From NCBI RefSeq assembly GCF_022802975.1, contig NZ_JAFEVZ010000005.1, forward strand, positions 186,001 to 250,000: 64,000 nt of DNA. Direction: 5' to 3'. Under the pieces are notes generated by a model, which saw nothing but the letters and a program-made list of their open reading frames with translations, was not told the DNA's origin and made no database searches. Made by a program: the position numbers and the translations under genes. Shown piece after piece: positions 35,736 to 44,633 of this stretch. Within the stretch, counting starts at the first letter, position 1. Each line of letters opens with the position of its first letter. The DNA comes from Flavobacterium pectinovorum. GTDB lineage: Bacteria > Bacteroidota > Bacteroidia > Flavobacteriales > Flavobacteriaceae.

Positions 35736-36392
35736 ATGAATAAAGAAGCCCGAGTACAATTTGTTATAAATACGTTAAAAGAACTCTACCCTACTATACC
35801 TGTACCGCTAGATCACAAAGACCCTTATACCTTATTGATAGCTGTTTTGCTTTCGGCGCAATGTACCGATGTGCGTGTAAACCAGATTACACCACTGCTA
35901 TTTGCAAAGGCTGATAATCCGTATGATATGATAAAAATGTCGGTTGAAGAAATTAAGGAAATTATTCGTCCGTGTGGCTTATCACCAATGAAATCAAAAG
36001 GAATTCATGGTTTGTCACATATTCTGATTGATAAACATAACGGAGAAGTTCCGCAGAGTTTTGAGGCTCTTGAAGCTTTGCCGGCTGTAGGACACAAAAC
36101 GGCAAGTGTGGTGATGTCGCAGGCATTTGGTGTTCCGGCTTTTCCTGTTGATACACATATTCACAGGCTGATGTACAGGTGGAACCTTTCGAACGGCAAA
36201 AATGTAGTTCAGACAGAGAAAGATGCTAAAAGACTGTTTCCAAGAGAATTATGGAATGATCTGCATTTACAAATCATTTGGTACGGACGCGAATATTCGC
36301 CAGCGAGAAGCTGGAATCTGGAGAAAGATATTATTACAAGGACTATTGGAAAAAAATCATTGATAGAAGAAGCTGCTAAAAAGAAAGTTTAG
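35736..36392 (+). CDS. nth: Endonuclease III-like DNA glycosylase/AP lyase without Fe-S cysteines
   Basis: A 218-aa base-excision repair enzyme. The helix-hairpin-helix LPAVGHKTASVV carries catalytic Lys121, and Asp139 is in FPVDTHIHR. LLSAQCTD near 39-46 is conserved. The C-terminal region (GREYSPARSWNLEKD) lacks all four cysteines that hold the 4Fe-4S cluster in E. coli Nth. I take the ATG at 35736; the frame also extends to a TTG at 35667, but that extension lies inside the RNA-like element and has no conserved sequence. The terminator overlaps the 3' end of the gene. Confidence 0.9.
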   Translation: MNKEARVQFVINTLKELYPTIPVPLDHKDPYTLLIAVLLSAQCTDVRVNQITPLLFAKADNPYDMIKMSVEEIKEIIRPCGLSPMKSKGIHGLSHILIDKHNGEVPQSFEALEALPAVGHKTASVVMSQAFGVPAFPVDTHIHRLMYRWNLSNGKNVVQTEKDAKRLFPRELWNDLHLQIIWYGREYSPARSWNLEKDIITRTIGKKSLIEEAAKKKV

Positions 36393-36408
36393 CAGCTTCT
36401 TTATTTTT
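36367..36408. terminator. Terminator overlapping the 3' end of nth
   Basis: A perfect 14-bp stem (36367-36380 with 36388-36401, AGAAGCTGCTAAA/TTTAGCAGCTTCT) spans the last codons and stop of nth and is followed by a T-rich run. The convergent TPR gene ends at 36407, so it probably serves both. Confidence 0.85.
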
Positions 36409-37471
36409 ACTTGCTGTTTTTAAGAGCGTTATATTCATTTGTCATTTCTAATGACCTGTATATTCCTAAAAGTGATTTTATAGCATCTTCATTTTTTGGC
36501 TCGATAACCAATGCTTTTTTAAGATACGGAATCGCACTTTTTACAATTTCGTCTTTCTGAACATTCAATTTATCATATTCTTTCATTTCCTTAGGGCTAT
36601 TTCCCAAAACATCCATTTTATCGACCAATGCTTTTTTCAATTGCATTTTGATATAAACCAGATTGATGTAACAGTTTAGGCAATTTGGATTTATCTGTAG
36701 AGCTTCCAGATAATATTTTTCGGAATTAGTACAGTCATTTCGCTCTAAGTAAGAAAAGGCCAAAGCAATTAAAATTTCTTCTTTTTTTGAAGGAGGAAAT
36801 ACTGTTCTGGGCTTTTCGTAAAGACCAGAAGAAACCCCTAAATCTCTGGCACTTATAGAAACAAAAGCTTCTTCTTCTTTAGTTTTTTTATTACTAGCGT
36901 AATAAACAACTCCTTTTCCTGAATAGTTTATTTTTTTTAGTTCTCCGTAATATTTAATACAGGAAATATAATCTTTACCGGTTAAAGACGCTGCTGCTGC
37001 ATTAAACAGATTTAATGTATCCTTTTTGTCAAATAAATAAACCTCATAGCTTTTATCAGCACTTTCTTTATATTTTCCTTCTTTATAATCTTTATATGCT
37101 CCGTCTACTAATTTAGATTTCATCTCTTTTAAAGCCAGATTTGCCTTAAAAGCATATTTATATTTAAGAGACTCATTTTCATACAAAAGAACATCCTGAT
37201 AGGCACCGGTCGCTAAAGTAAAATTATTAGCCGGATCAATATTTTTAGAAGCTAAGTCCTTATACACATTCCCTTTAAGATAAAAAAAATCAGATTTTAT
37301 TTCGTCGGAGGCATTGATAATGAGATATTCTACTTTTTTCAAAATTGCTAATGCTTCCTGAGCTTTTCCTTTATCATAATAGGACTGAGCTTCTTTAATT
37401 TCGTCTTTCTGAGCAAATGCTCCGATATTTACCAATAGAAGAAATGATAATATCTTAAGTTTTTTTTTCAT
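36407..37471 (-). CDS. Exported tetratricopeptide-repeat protein
   Basis: A 354-aa protein with a signal peptide (about 1-20, ending GAFAQ) and several TPR units: EAQSYYDKGKAQEALAIL near 25-45, ALAFSYLERNDCTNSEKYYLEALQINPN near 235-262, and a C-terminal KKALVIEPKNEDAIKSLLGIYRSL. A Lys-rich, Tyr-rich middle region links them. Such periplasmic TPR proteins scaffold envelope complexes in Bacteroidota, but no specific partner can be named. It is convergent with nth and separated from the sigma factor gene by a long gap. Confidence 0.8.
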   Translation of the reverse strand: MKKKLKILSFLLLVNIGAFAQKDEIKEAQSYYDKGKAQEALAILKKVEYLIINASDEIKSDFFYLKGNVYKDLASKNIDPANNFTLATGAYQDVLLYENESLKYKYAFKANLALKEMKSKLVDGAYKDYKEGKYKESADKSYEVYLFDKKDTLNLFNAAAASLTGKDYISCIKYYGELKKINYSGKGVVYYASNKKTKEEEAFVSISARDLGVSSGLYEKPRTVFPPSKKEEILIALAFSYLERNDCTNSEKYYLEALQINPNCLNCYINLVYIKMQLKKALVDKMDVLGNSPKEMKEYDKLNVQKDEIVKSAIPYLKKALVIEPKNEDAIKSLLGIYRSLEMTNEYNALKNSK

Positions 37472-37996
37472 TTCAATTATGTTTGATTATTAAATAGATT
37501 TAATGCTTTTATCAATAATTCTGACACAACAGGCGAACCAAAACTTAGTTAACCTAATTGGAAAAACATAGAACAAAAGTTTCTTTTGTCTATTATTTAG
37601 AATTACTGCGGATTCGAATTAATCCTTCTCAAAAACATTAAGCTGTACAGTAAACAAACAATGTAAAGTTGTGTAATTTTTCTCCATAATGGTTTTGGTT
37701 TGTTAGTTAATATTTATTTTTAAAAGCTTTTAAATAAAAAAAAACGTTTTTATTAATTCATCTTAATAAAGCGCCATATTTTATCTAAACTAAAAAAAAA
37801 TATTAAATAAACTAACAAAGTGATAAATTTTAACAAAAAAACTAAACAAATCGTAACCTAAATCTTATGAATATTTTATTTGGATGAGACAAAAAAAACT
37901 CACTATTTGTATTTGCATACGAATAGTGAGCTTTCAACCAAAACGACCATTTGGTTTTTCTTTCGAAATAAACATCCGACAAAAGTAGTGGGCTGT
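37472..37996. other. Intergenic region between TPR gene and small ORF
   Basis: This 525-bp stretch is very AT-rich and holds no ORF I can support. It contains probable upstream promoter DNA for the TPR gene on the minus strand. A TAAGTTTTG string in the first 80 bp is close to, but not, a consensus box. Near the right end is the hairpin terminator at 37890-37930. Confidence 0.5.
37890..37930 (-). terminator. Terminator of the sigma factor transcript
   Basis: CTCACTATT (37899-37907) pairs with AATAGTGAG (37922-37930) around a 14-nt loop. On the minus strand it is followed by a run of eight T residues. It lies 66 bp after the 47-aa ORF and closes the sigma factor operon. Confidence 0.85.
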
Positions 37997-38140
37997 TTAA
38001 TTAGCTATAATTTCAAAACTTTTATTATCGATTTTCACAACTTTTAAAGCTTGTGAATAGCTTAATAAAAAAGAAACTACTTCTTTCTTTGGTTTTAAAT
38101 CTTTAGAAGCTAATGTTCTTTTAGAGTAAATTTTCGCCAT
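37997..38140 (-). CDS. 47-aa conserved-looking small protein downstream of the sigma factor gene
   Basis: ATG at 38138-38140 and TAA at 37997-37999. The product is 47 residues, begins MAKIYSKRTL, is rich in Lys, and contains a hydrophobic-alternating stretch (EVVSFLLSYSQALKVVKID) ending FEIIAN. It has no membrane segment. It lies 50 bp downstream of the ECF sigma factor gene on the same strand and before a strong terminator, so it is very likely co-transcribed. I recall similar short proteins near sigma factors in flavobacteria. Function unknown; a role connected to the sigma factor is only positional inference. Confidence 0.65.
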   Translation of the reverse strand: MAKIYSKRTLASKDLKPKKEVVSFLLSYSQALKVVKIDNKSFEIIAN

Positions 38141-38190
38141 ACTATGAAAATGTTTTATAGTAGTATAACGAGCTAATTTTCAAAATAGTA

Positions 38191-38775
38191 TTAGTTGGTT
38201 AAAATAATTTGATGCTTATCAATTATTTTTCTCAAATTCATTAATGCATAACGCATTCTGCCTAATGCTGTATTGATACTAACACCTGTCAGTTCCGAAA
38301 TTTCCTTGAAACTCATGTCCTGATACATTCGCATGACCAGAACTTCTTTTTGATCTTCAGGAAGCTCCTGAATCAGTTTTTTAAGATCAACTTCAACCTG
38401 GTCGACAATCATTTTACCTTCAATGGTTAAAGATTCATCAGACATAATCGAAAAAATCGAAAACTCTTCTGTTTCTCTGTACATTGGCATTTTTTTGGTT
38501 TTACGAAAGTGATCCACAATTAAATTATGTGAAATACGCATCACCCAAGGCAGGAATTTACCTTCTTCGTTATAGGAATTGGTTTTTAAAGTTTTAATTA
38601 CTTTAATAAAAGTGTCCTGAAAAATATCGTTTGAGATATCTCTATCGGCAATCTTAGAATATATGAATCCATATATTTTGGACTCATGCCTTTTTATTAA
38701 TGTTGCTAAAGCATTTTCATTGCCTTCAACATAATTTTTAACCAATAGAGCGTCAGGAATATGCAGATCAGCCAT
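38191..38775 (-). CDS. ECF-type RNA polymerase sigma factor
   Basis: A 194-aa sigma-70 family, group 4 protein. Region 2 (about 24-95) includes IFQDTFIKV and the DNA-melting segment LPWVMRISHNLIVDHFR. Region 4 (about 135-185) has the helix-turn-helix MSFKEISELTGVSINTALGRMRYAL. No anti-sigma factor gene follows; instead a 47-aa ORF lies downstream. The small upstream intergenic region shows no clear TAnnTTTG. This type of anti-sigma-less ECF factor with high conservation is common in flavobacteria. Target genes cannot be predicted. Confidence 0.9.
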   Translation of the reverse strand: MADLHIPDALLVKNYVEGNENALATLIKRHESKIYGFIYSKIADRDISNDIFQDTFIKVIKTLKTNSYNEEGKFLPWVMRISHNLIVDHFRKTKKMPMYRETEEFSIFSIMSDESLTIEGKMIVDQVEVDLKKLIQELPEDQKEVLVMRMYQDMSFKEISELTGVSINTALGRMRYALMNLRKIIDKHQIILTN

Positions 38776-39233
38776 AATACTACTTTTTTAGTTTTGTTTA
38801 AAATTTGGAGGAATTTTCTAAAAAGTAATTTTATGGTATAGGCTAATGAGTTTTAGTTATGTTAATAATCTGTTCAAATTTAACAAATTTTTATTTTAAA
38901 AAGCAAATGAACAGAACAATAATTAATAATAAAATTGTAAATAATATCAATTAATATTAAATTTTATCGATAAAGTGTTGCTAAAAGTCTAATAATAGAA
39001 ATGTTTTAACAGTTTAAAAAAGGATACAAACCCTATACCCCTAATCTCAACAACCTTTACCAACTGGAGAATAGCTTGAATTAGAAAAAATACAATTTCC
39101 ACTAAGAACCATTAAATTCTAAAAGTCCTCGTTATTTACAAAAAACTGGTTTTATCTCGGGAAATCATCCGTGTTTGTTTTGGTTTTGAGTCGGCAAATT
39201 AAAAATTAAAACAATTTAAATCAATTAATAAAG

Positions 39234-39348
39234 AATAATCCGCTGTGTCAGGCTGAGCGGAGTCGAAGCCCTTACGTGTTCAAAAGCCTTCGACGAAGTT
39301 TATCCTGAGCGTAGCCGAATGGACACAGGGTGACATCAATTCCTTAAG
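39234..39348. repeat. Dispersed intergenic repeat, family 2, copy 2
   Basis: The core 39249-39347 matches 27195-27293 at 92 of 99 positions with no gap, in the same orientation. The internal hairpin GTCGAAG/CTTCGAC and the right end TGACATCAATTCCTTAA are conserved. The left end is more diverged than in copy 1. Resemblance continues about 40 bp to the right. Confidence 0.85.
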
Positions 39349-39542
39349 TTATAAATGATGTTTCACTACCAATTTTTATACTTTTTATAATAAAATCAAT
39401 CTTTTTTAATCAATTTCACCCAATGGGTTAAAAAGGCATATATAAAACTGTACAATACTAAAAAACAACTTTTACTCATAAAAAATGCTATCGGACAAAA
39501 ATTTGTGAATCATACATCTTAATTTCTCAATTGGAAAATGAC

Positions 39543-39550
39543 TACTTTTG
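39543..39550 (+). promoter_or_regulatory. -7 box for uvrA
   Basis: An exact TACTTTTG box lies 17 bp before the uvrA ATG. A -33 TTG at normal spacing is not evident. I see no SOS-type operator that I can name. Confidence 0.6.
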
Positions 39551-39567
39551 TATAAACTCATTTCAGT

Positions 39568-42366
39568 ATGCCAATTGACATTTCTACACTCGACCCAAAA
39601 CACAATATCATCATCAAAGGAGCGCAGGTTCATAATTTAAAAAATGTAGATGTTGCTATTCCACGAAACAAACTTGTAGTTATAACAGGACTTTCAGGAT
39701 CCGGAAAATCAAGTTTGGCATTCGATACTTTATATGCCGAAGGGCAACGTCGTTATGTAGAAAGTTTGTCATCATACGCACGACAGTTTTTAGGACGTTT
39801 AGACAAGCCTAAAGTAGAATATATCAAAGGAATTGCTCCGGCGATTGCCATTGAGCAAAAAGTAAACACAACAAACGCTCGTTCAACAGTTGGAACTTCA
39901 ACTGAAATTTACGATTATATCAAACTTTTATTCGCCAGAATTGGTCGTACTTATTCGCCAATTTCAGGTCAAGAAGTCAAAAAAAACACAGTAACCGATG
40001 TTGTTTCTGATGTAAAAGGCTTCGAACCCGACAGCAAATGGTTATTGCTCTCTCCTATTCATCTTGAAGAAGGACGCCAGCTCGAAGATAAACTGAAAGT
40101 ACTTTTACAGCAAGGATTTGCACGTATTTTAGTCGATAACGAAATGGTTCGCCTGGATGAATTTACACCTACAGATATTCACAAATTAGACAATAAAGAC
40201 ATTTTATTAGTTATTGACCGAATTGTTGTTAAAGAGGAAGAAGAATTTTATAATCGTCTTGCCGATGCCGTACAAACTGCTTTTTTTGAAGGAAAAGGAA
40301 TTTGTTATCTGCAGGAATTAGGTTCAGATAAAAAAATATCATATTCTAATAATTTTGAATTAGACGGTATTACATTCCTGGAGCCAAATGTACATTTATT
40401 CAGTTTCAATAATCCTTATGGTGCTTGTCCGGTTTGTGAAGGTTACGGAAATATTATCGGAATCGACGCTGATTTGGTTGTTCCAAATACTTCTTTATCT
40501 GTTTTTGAAAGTGCAATTTATCCCTGGAGAGGCGAAAGTATGAGCTGGTACAAAGATGAATTTGTAAAACATGCTTATAAATTTGATTTCCCGATTCACA
40601 AACCATATTTCGAACTTACAGAAGACCAGAAAGATTTGATTTGGAAAGGAAATCAGTATTTTCAGGGATTAAACGATTTCTTTAAAGAACTTGAAGAGAA
40701 AAATTATAAGATTCAAAATCGTGTCATGTTATCACGTTACCGCGGAAAAACAAAATGTCACGCTTGTCGCGGAAAACGCTTACGTGAAGAAGCTTCGTAT
40801 GTAAAAATTAATAAAAAAACAGTTTCAGAATTAGTCGATTTACCAATTAAACATTTGGTTACTTTTTTCAAAAACATCGAATTGGATGTTTACGAACAGC
40901 AAATTGCCAAACGTTTGATGGTAGAAATCAATAATCGTTTATCCTTTTTAACAGAAGTTGGATTAGATTATTTAACCTTAAACAGAAATTCTGCCACACT
41001 CTCAGGAGGAGAATCACAAAGAATTAATCTAGCAACTTCACTCGGAAGCAGTTTGGTGGGTTCGATGTACATTCTCGATGAACCCAGTATTGGTTTACAC
41101 CCAAAAGATTCTGAACGATTGATAAAAGTTTTACTTTCTCTTCGTGATTTAGGCAATACTGTAATTGTGGTTGAACACGATGAAGATATTATGAAAGCTG
41201 CGGATATGATTATCGATATTGGTCCTGAAGCCGGAACTTTTGGAGGAAATCTGGTAGCTCAGGGAACGTATGATGAAATTTTAAAGTCAGAATCTCTAAC
41301 TGCTAAATATTTAAATGGTGATTTAGAAATTTCCGTACCTAAAAAAAGACGAAAATTCAAAAATCATATTGATATCATTGGTGCAAGAGAAAACAATTTA
41401 AAAAACATCAATGTGACTTTTCCTTTGGATGTTTTAACGGTTATTACCGGCGTTTCAGGAAGCGGTAAAAGTACATTAATCAAAAAGATATTATTTCCGG
41501 CCATGCAAAAAAAGCTGGAAAGTGCTGCCGAAAAAGCAGGTCAGTTTAGCGATATAACAGGGTCGTTTTCTCAAATTAAGCATATTGAATACGTTGACCA
41601 AAATCCAATTGGAAGAAGTTCCAGATCCAATCCTGTAACTTATATTAAGGCTTATGATGATATTCGTGATTTGTACGCCAAAGAAAAACTATCTAAAATA
41701 AGAGGATATCAGGCAAAACATTTTTCTTTTAATGTTGATGGTGGCCGATGTGAAACCTGTAAAGGAGAAGGTTCTATAAATGTCGAAATGGTATTTATGG
41801 CCGATGTTTCATTACCATGTGAAACCTGCGGTGGAAAACGTTTCAAAAAAGAGATTCTGGAAATTAATTTTGACGAAAAAAATATCAACGATATCCTAAC
41901 GATGACTATTGATGATGCCATTGCATTTTTCGAAAAAAATAAACAGACGAAAATTACTCAAAAACTACAGCCCCTTCAGGATGTTGGATTAGGATATGTG
42001 CAATTAGGACAATCTTCCTCTACTCTTTCTGGTGGTGAAGCACAACGTATTAAATTGGCTTCTTTTTTGGTAAAAGGAGCTACAAAAGACAAAGCCTTAT
42101 TTGTTTTTGATGAACCCACAACGGGATTGCATTTTCATGACATCAAAAAATTACTGGCTTCGTTTGATGCCCTGATCGAAAAAGGACATTCGATCATTGT
42201 AATTGAACACAATCTCGATCTTATAAAATGTGCCGACTGGATTATTGATTTAGGCCCTGAAGGTGGAGAAAATGGCGGTCATTTATTAGCTGCCGGAACG
42301 CCTGAAGATATTGTAAAAGTAAAAAAATCTGTTACAGGTGTTTATCTGAAAGAAAAACTAAACTAA
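39568..42366 (+). CDS. uvrA: Excinuclease ABC subunit A
   Basis: A 932-aa damage-recognition ATPase of nucleotide excision repair. It has two ABC domains: Walker A GLSGSGKS at 41-48 and GVSGSGKS near 629-636, with two LSGGE signatures ([10 protein letters not shown] and [10 protein letters not shown]). Zinc-type cysteines are seen at CPVC (287-290), CHAC, CETC and CETC. The region that normally supplies the first CxxC of zinc module 1 reads ELDG (264-267), so that pair is missing. [15 protein letters not shown] and [15 protein letters not shown] are canonical. It is monocistronic, with its own promoter and a 17-bp terminator stem. Confidence 0.95.
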   Translation: MPIDISTLDPKHNIIIKGAQVHNLKNVDVAIPRNKLVVITGLSGSGKSSLAFDTLYAEGQRRYVESLSSYARQFLGRLDKPKVEYIKGIAPAIAIEQKVNTTNARSTVGTSTEIYDYIKLLFARIGRTYSPISGQEVKKNTVTDVVSDVKGFEPDSKWLLLSPIHLEEGRQLEDKLKVLLQQGFARILVDNEMVRLDEFTPTDIHKLDNKDILLVIDRIVVKEEEEFYNRLADAVQTAFFEGKGICYLQELGSDKKISYSNNFELDGITFLEPNVHLFSFNNPYGACPVCEGYGNIIGIDADLVVPNTSLSVFESAIYPWRGESMSWYKDEFVKHAYKFDFPIHKPYFELTEDQKDLIWKGNQYFQGLNDFFKELEEKNYKIQNRVMLSRYRGKTKCHACRGKRLREEASYVKINKKTVSELVDLPIKHLVTFFKNIELDVYEQQIAKRLMVEINNRLSFLTEVGLDYLTLNRNSATLSGGESQRINLATSLGSSLVGSMYILDEPSIGLHPKDSERLIKVLLSLRDLGNTVIVVEHDEDIMKAADMIIDIGPEAGTFGGNLVAQGTYDEILKSESLTAKYLNGDLEISVPKKRRKFKNHIDIIGARENNLKNINVTFPLDVLTVITGVSGSGKSTLIKKILFPAMQKKLESAAEKAGQFSDITGSFSQIKHIEYVDQNPIGRSSRSNPVTYIKAYDDIRDLYAKEKLSKIRGYQAKHFSFNVDGGRCETCKGEGSINVEMVFMADVSLPCETCGGKRFKKEILEINFDEKNINDILTMTIDDAIAFFEKNKQTKITQKLQPLQDVGLGYVQLGQSSSTLSGGEAQRIKLASFLVKGATKDKALFVFDEPTTGLHFHDIKKLLASFDALIEKGHSIIVIEHNLDLIKCADWIIDLGPEGGENGGHLLAAGTPEDIVKVKKSVTGVYLKEKLN

Positions 42367-42372
42367 ATAAAA

Positions 42373-42430
42373 TTAGCCACGAATTACTTCTTTTTTTACA
42401 AAATTGTAATGAAAAGTAATTCGTGGCTAA
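42373..42430. terminator. Large-loop hairpin after uvrA
   Basis: A perfect 17-bp stem (42373-42389 with 42414-42430, containing AGCCACGAATTAC/GTAATTCGTGGCT) with a 24-nt loop, located between the convergent uvrA and a small minus-strand gene. The GCCACGAATT core recurs at 63930 after another gene. Confidence 0.8.
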
Positions 42431-42452
42431 AACTTTTAAACTATTTAAAATG

Positions 42453-42752
42453 TTATGCAACTAAACATTTTTCTTCAAAAGGGACGCCATCTTCATCTAT
42501 AGCAACTAAAATCTTTTTTTGTTTTGATGCTTCAATTGTAAGATACAGCCAGGCAACTGACCACAAACCAAGGGTTAAACAAAAAATTATGAAATTAAAT
42601 CCGTGATCCACAGCTTTTCCTCCTTTTGAAAGTACCGCAAAAAGCATTTTGTCATTGCGCTCTTCAAGTACAAATCCATTATGAACCTTCTTAGAAATCA
42701 TATTAGAGAATACTTGTAAACTTTCTTCCCGGCTGAATTGATTGTTTTTCAT
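42453..42752 (-). CDS. Small membrane protein of unknown function
   Basis: A 99-aa protein from the ATG at 42752; an upstream TTG in the same frame is less likely. It has an N-terminal helix of polar residues (FSREESLQVFSNMISKK), a beta-like segment and a hydrophobic segment (FIIFCLTLGLWSVAWLYLTI, about 57-76), then an acidic tail ending EEKCLVA. It probably spans the membrane once. I do not recognise the family. It is convergent with uvrA. Confidence 0.65.
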   Translation of the reverse strand: MKNNQFSREESLQVFSNMISKKVHNGFVLEERNDKMLFAVLSKGGKAVDHGFNFIIFCLTLGLWSVAWLYLTIEASKQKKILVAIDEDGVPFEEKCLVA

Positions 42753-43075
42753 AATTATTAAATTAAAATTAATCTGACTTAATTTTTTTAACAAAATTAC
42801 ACAAACCGAACACTGTTAACAATACCCACTTTTAGTGATTTACAAATGATTTTTCAATATAAAAGAGGATTTGTTATTAATTTGAAAACATAAAGGTAAT
42901 TTTTATCTTATAAACCATAAATAAAACAACTGTTAAATCTTAACATTAAAGAATACCTAATCAACAAATTACATCTTTTTACCATTTTTCACACGATCCT
43001 TTAAAAAAAAAATCTTTTTAAAAAAAGGCATCCAATTCAAGAGATTACACTCTGTTTTCTGTTAAATTTACTTCC
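42753..43075. other. AT-rich intergenic region
   Basis: This 323-bp gap lies between two minus-strand genes. I see no ORF, hairpin terminator with a convincing stem or exact TAnnTTTG box, only homopolymer A and T runs. It probably holds the flippase gene end and the promoter of the small membrane protein. Confidence 0.4.
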
Positions 43076-44545
43076 TTAAATTTTAATCTTTATTTTTCTT
43101 AAAACGCCATCAATAACCTGATTAATATCCGGCGATATATTGAATTTATAGTTCAAATACAGATATAAAATCGTAACCAGTATAGATTTTAAAGCAATTC
43201 CGATTAAAGGATAAATTGGAAAATCCCAAAAATAAAAAGCTAAAAACAAAGCTGTTGTAACGGCTAAAGAATATAAATTTTGTTTTGTAAAAGGATACAA
43301 ATGAAGTTTCTTAACAACAAAAAGTAATTTGGCTAAACTATAAAAAGTGATTGACAATAAGGTTGCAAATGCTGATCCCATAATGCCATAAAGAGGTATA
43401 AAAATTACATTTAAAATAAACGTCAATACTACTAATCCTAAGCCAAGAAACAACACGGTTTTGTAATATTTAGTGTTAAAAATAATGGCGTTATTATTCC
43501 CTAAAATCAAATCAAAATATTTAGACAAACCAATCATGAATACTACCGGTATTCCGCCTCTGTATTCATCAGGGACGATTTCATACAACTGATTAATATT
43601 TACAAAAATGCACAACATTACAAAACCACCAACAATTTGCAGGTTTATGGATGTTTTTTTATACAAAATATTCAGCTCGTCGTGTTTGTTTTCATGCATT
43701 AATTTAGCCGTAATCGGGTAAACAATTTGATGCATGGCACGGCTTGGAACCGAGATAACCAAAGCAATATAAGTTGCTACAGAATAATAAGCAATATTCT
43801 TGATCTCCATATATTGATTCAGCATCAGTTTATCGCCGTCTAAAAGTAAGTTGGCTACACTTCCTGACAAAATAATATAAAAAGTGTACTCCATTACACT
43901 TTTTACATTATTAGGAATTGTAATCTGAAAGTTGGGTCTTTTGATATAAAATGCATAAAACATCGTTATCAAAAAGGCAAGAAAGTAAATCGCCGCAGTT
44001 AAATAAACAAATTCAACCAATGAAATCCATTTAAAGTAAAGACCAATTAAGGCAAAACTCGAAAATAACCTTAAACCTACTTCTTTTATAAAGTTTCCAA
44101 AAACCGAATGCATGTGCACTCTAGCCCAGGCATAAAAAATTTCAAAATACGCCATACAGATTCCGATAAACGGAATTAAGAGCATGAATTCTTTTACAAC
44201 CGGATTTTCCTTAGAAACAAAAGCCGTAATATCATCAAAGAAAAAGATTCCTATAATTCCCAAAGGAATACACATCAATACCGGAAACAGAGCTGTAAAT
44301 GACAAAAATTGTTCTCTCTCCTCTTCAGTATCATATTGGGAGTAAAATTTAACTAACGTATTTTGCATCCCGATAGCAAACAAAGGCATAATAACATTTG
44401 CAGCTGAAAGAATATAATTTGTTAAGGCGTAATATGTTGCTCCTAAATAAATTGGATACAAATACAGTGTATTAATGGCTCCAATACCGAAACCTATATA
44501 AGTAATTATAGTATTTTTGAAAGACTGATTTAAGACAATACCCAT
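43076..44545 (-). CDS. Oligosaccharide flippase (Wzx-like, MOP superfamily)
   Basis: A 489-aa integral membrane protein with about 14 hydrophobic helices and no signal peptide, typical of polysaccharide-biosynthesis flippases that move lipid-linked glycans across the inner membrane. N-terminal FGIGAINTLYLYPIYLG and internal PSRAMHQIVYPITAK strings fit the family. It is downstream of the glycosyltransferase gene by 88 bp on the same strand, with YfhO further upstream, forming a cell-surface glycan cluster. The transported glycan is not predictable. Confidence 0.88.
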   Translation of the reverse strand: MGIVLNQSFKNTIITYIGFGIGAINTLYLYPIYLGATYYALTNYILSAANVIMPLFAIGMQNTLVKFYSQYDTEEEREQFLSFTALFPVLMCIPLGIIGIFFFDDITAFVSKENPVVKEFMLLIPFIGICMAYFEIFYAWARVHMHSVFGNFIKEVGLRLFSSFALIGLYFKWISLVEFVYLTAAIYFLAFLITMFYAFYIKRPNFQITIPNNVKSVMEYTFYIILSGSVANLLLDGDKLMLNQYMEIKNIAYYSVATYIALVISVPSRAMHQIVYPITAKLMHENKHDELNILYKKTSINLQIVGGFVMLCIFVNINQLYEIVPDEYRGGIPVVFMIGLSKYFDLILGNNNAIIFNTKYYKTVLFLGLGLVVLTFILNVIFIPLYGIMGSAFATLLSITFYSLAKLLFVVKKLHLYPFTKQNLYSLAVTTALFLAFYFWDFPIYPLIGIALKSILVTILYLYLNYKFNISPDINQVIDGVLRKIKIKI

Positions 44546-44633
44546 TTTTTGGTTGCAGAATTTAGATTGTAGAGTTTAGATTTTCTACTTTCTTATAAGG
44601 TTTTAAATTGTTATTGTTTTTGAAATTGATTTT

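Larger units (their letters stand above)
38776..39567. other. Long intergenic region between the sigma factor and uvrA
   Basis: This 792-bp gap between divergent genes has no ORF or RNA gene I can support. The first ~250 bp is extremely AT-rich, a likely promoter region for the sigma factor on the minus strand. The middle is featureless. 39234-39348 holds the second family 2 repeat. An exact promoter box for uvrA lies at the right end. Confidence 0.5.
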
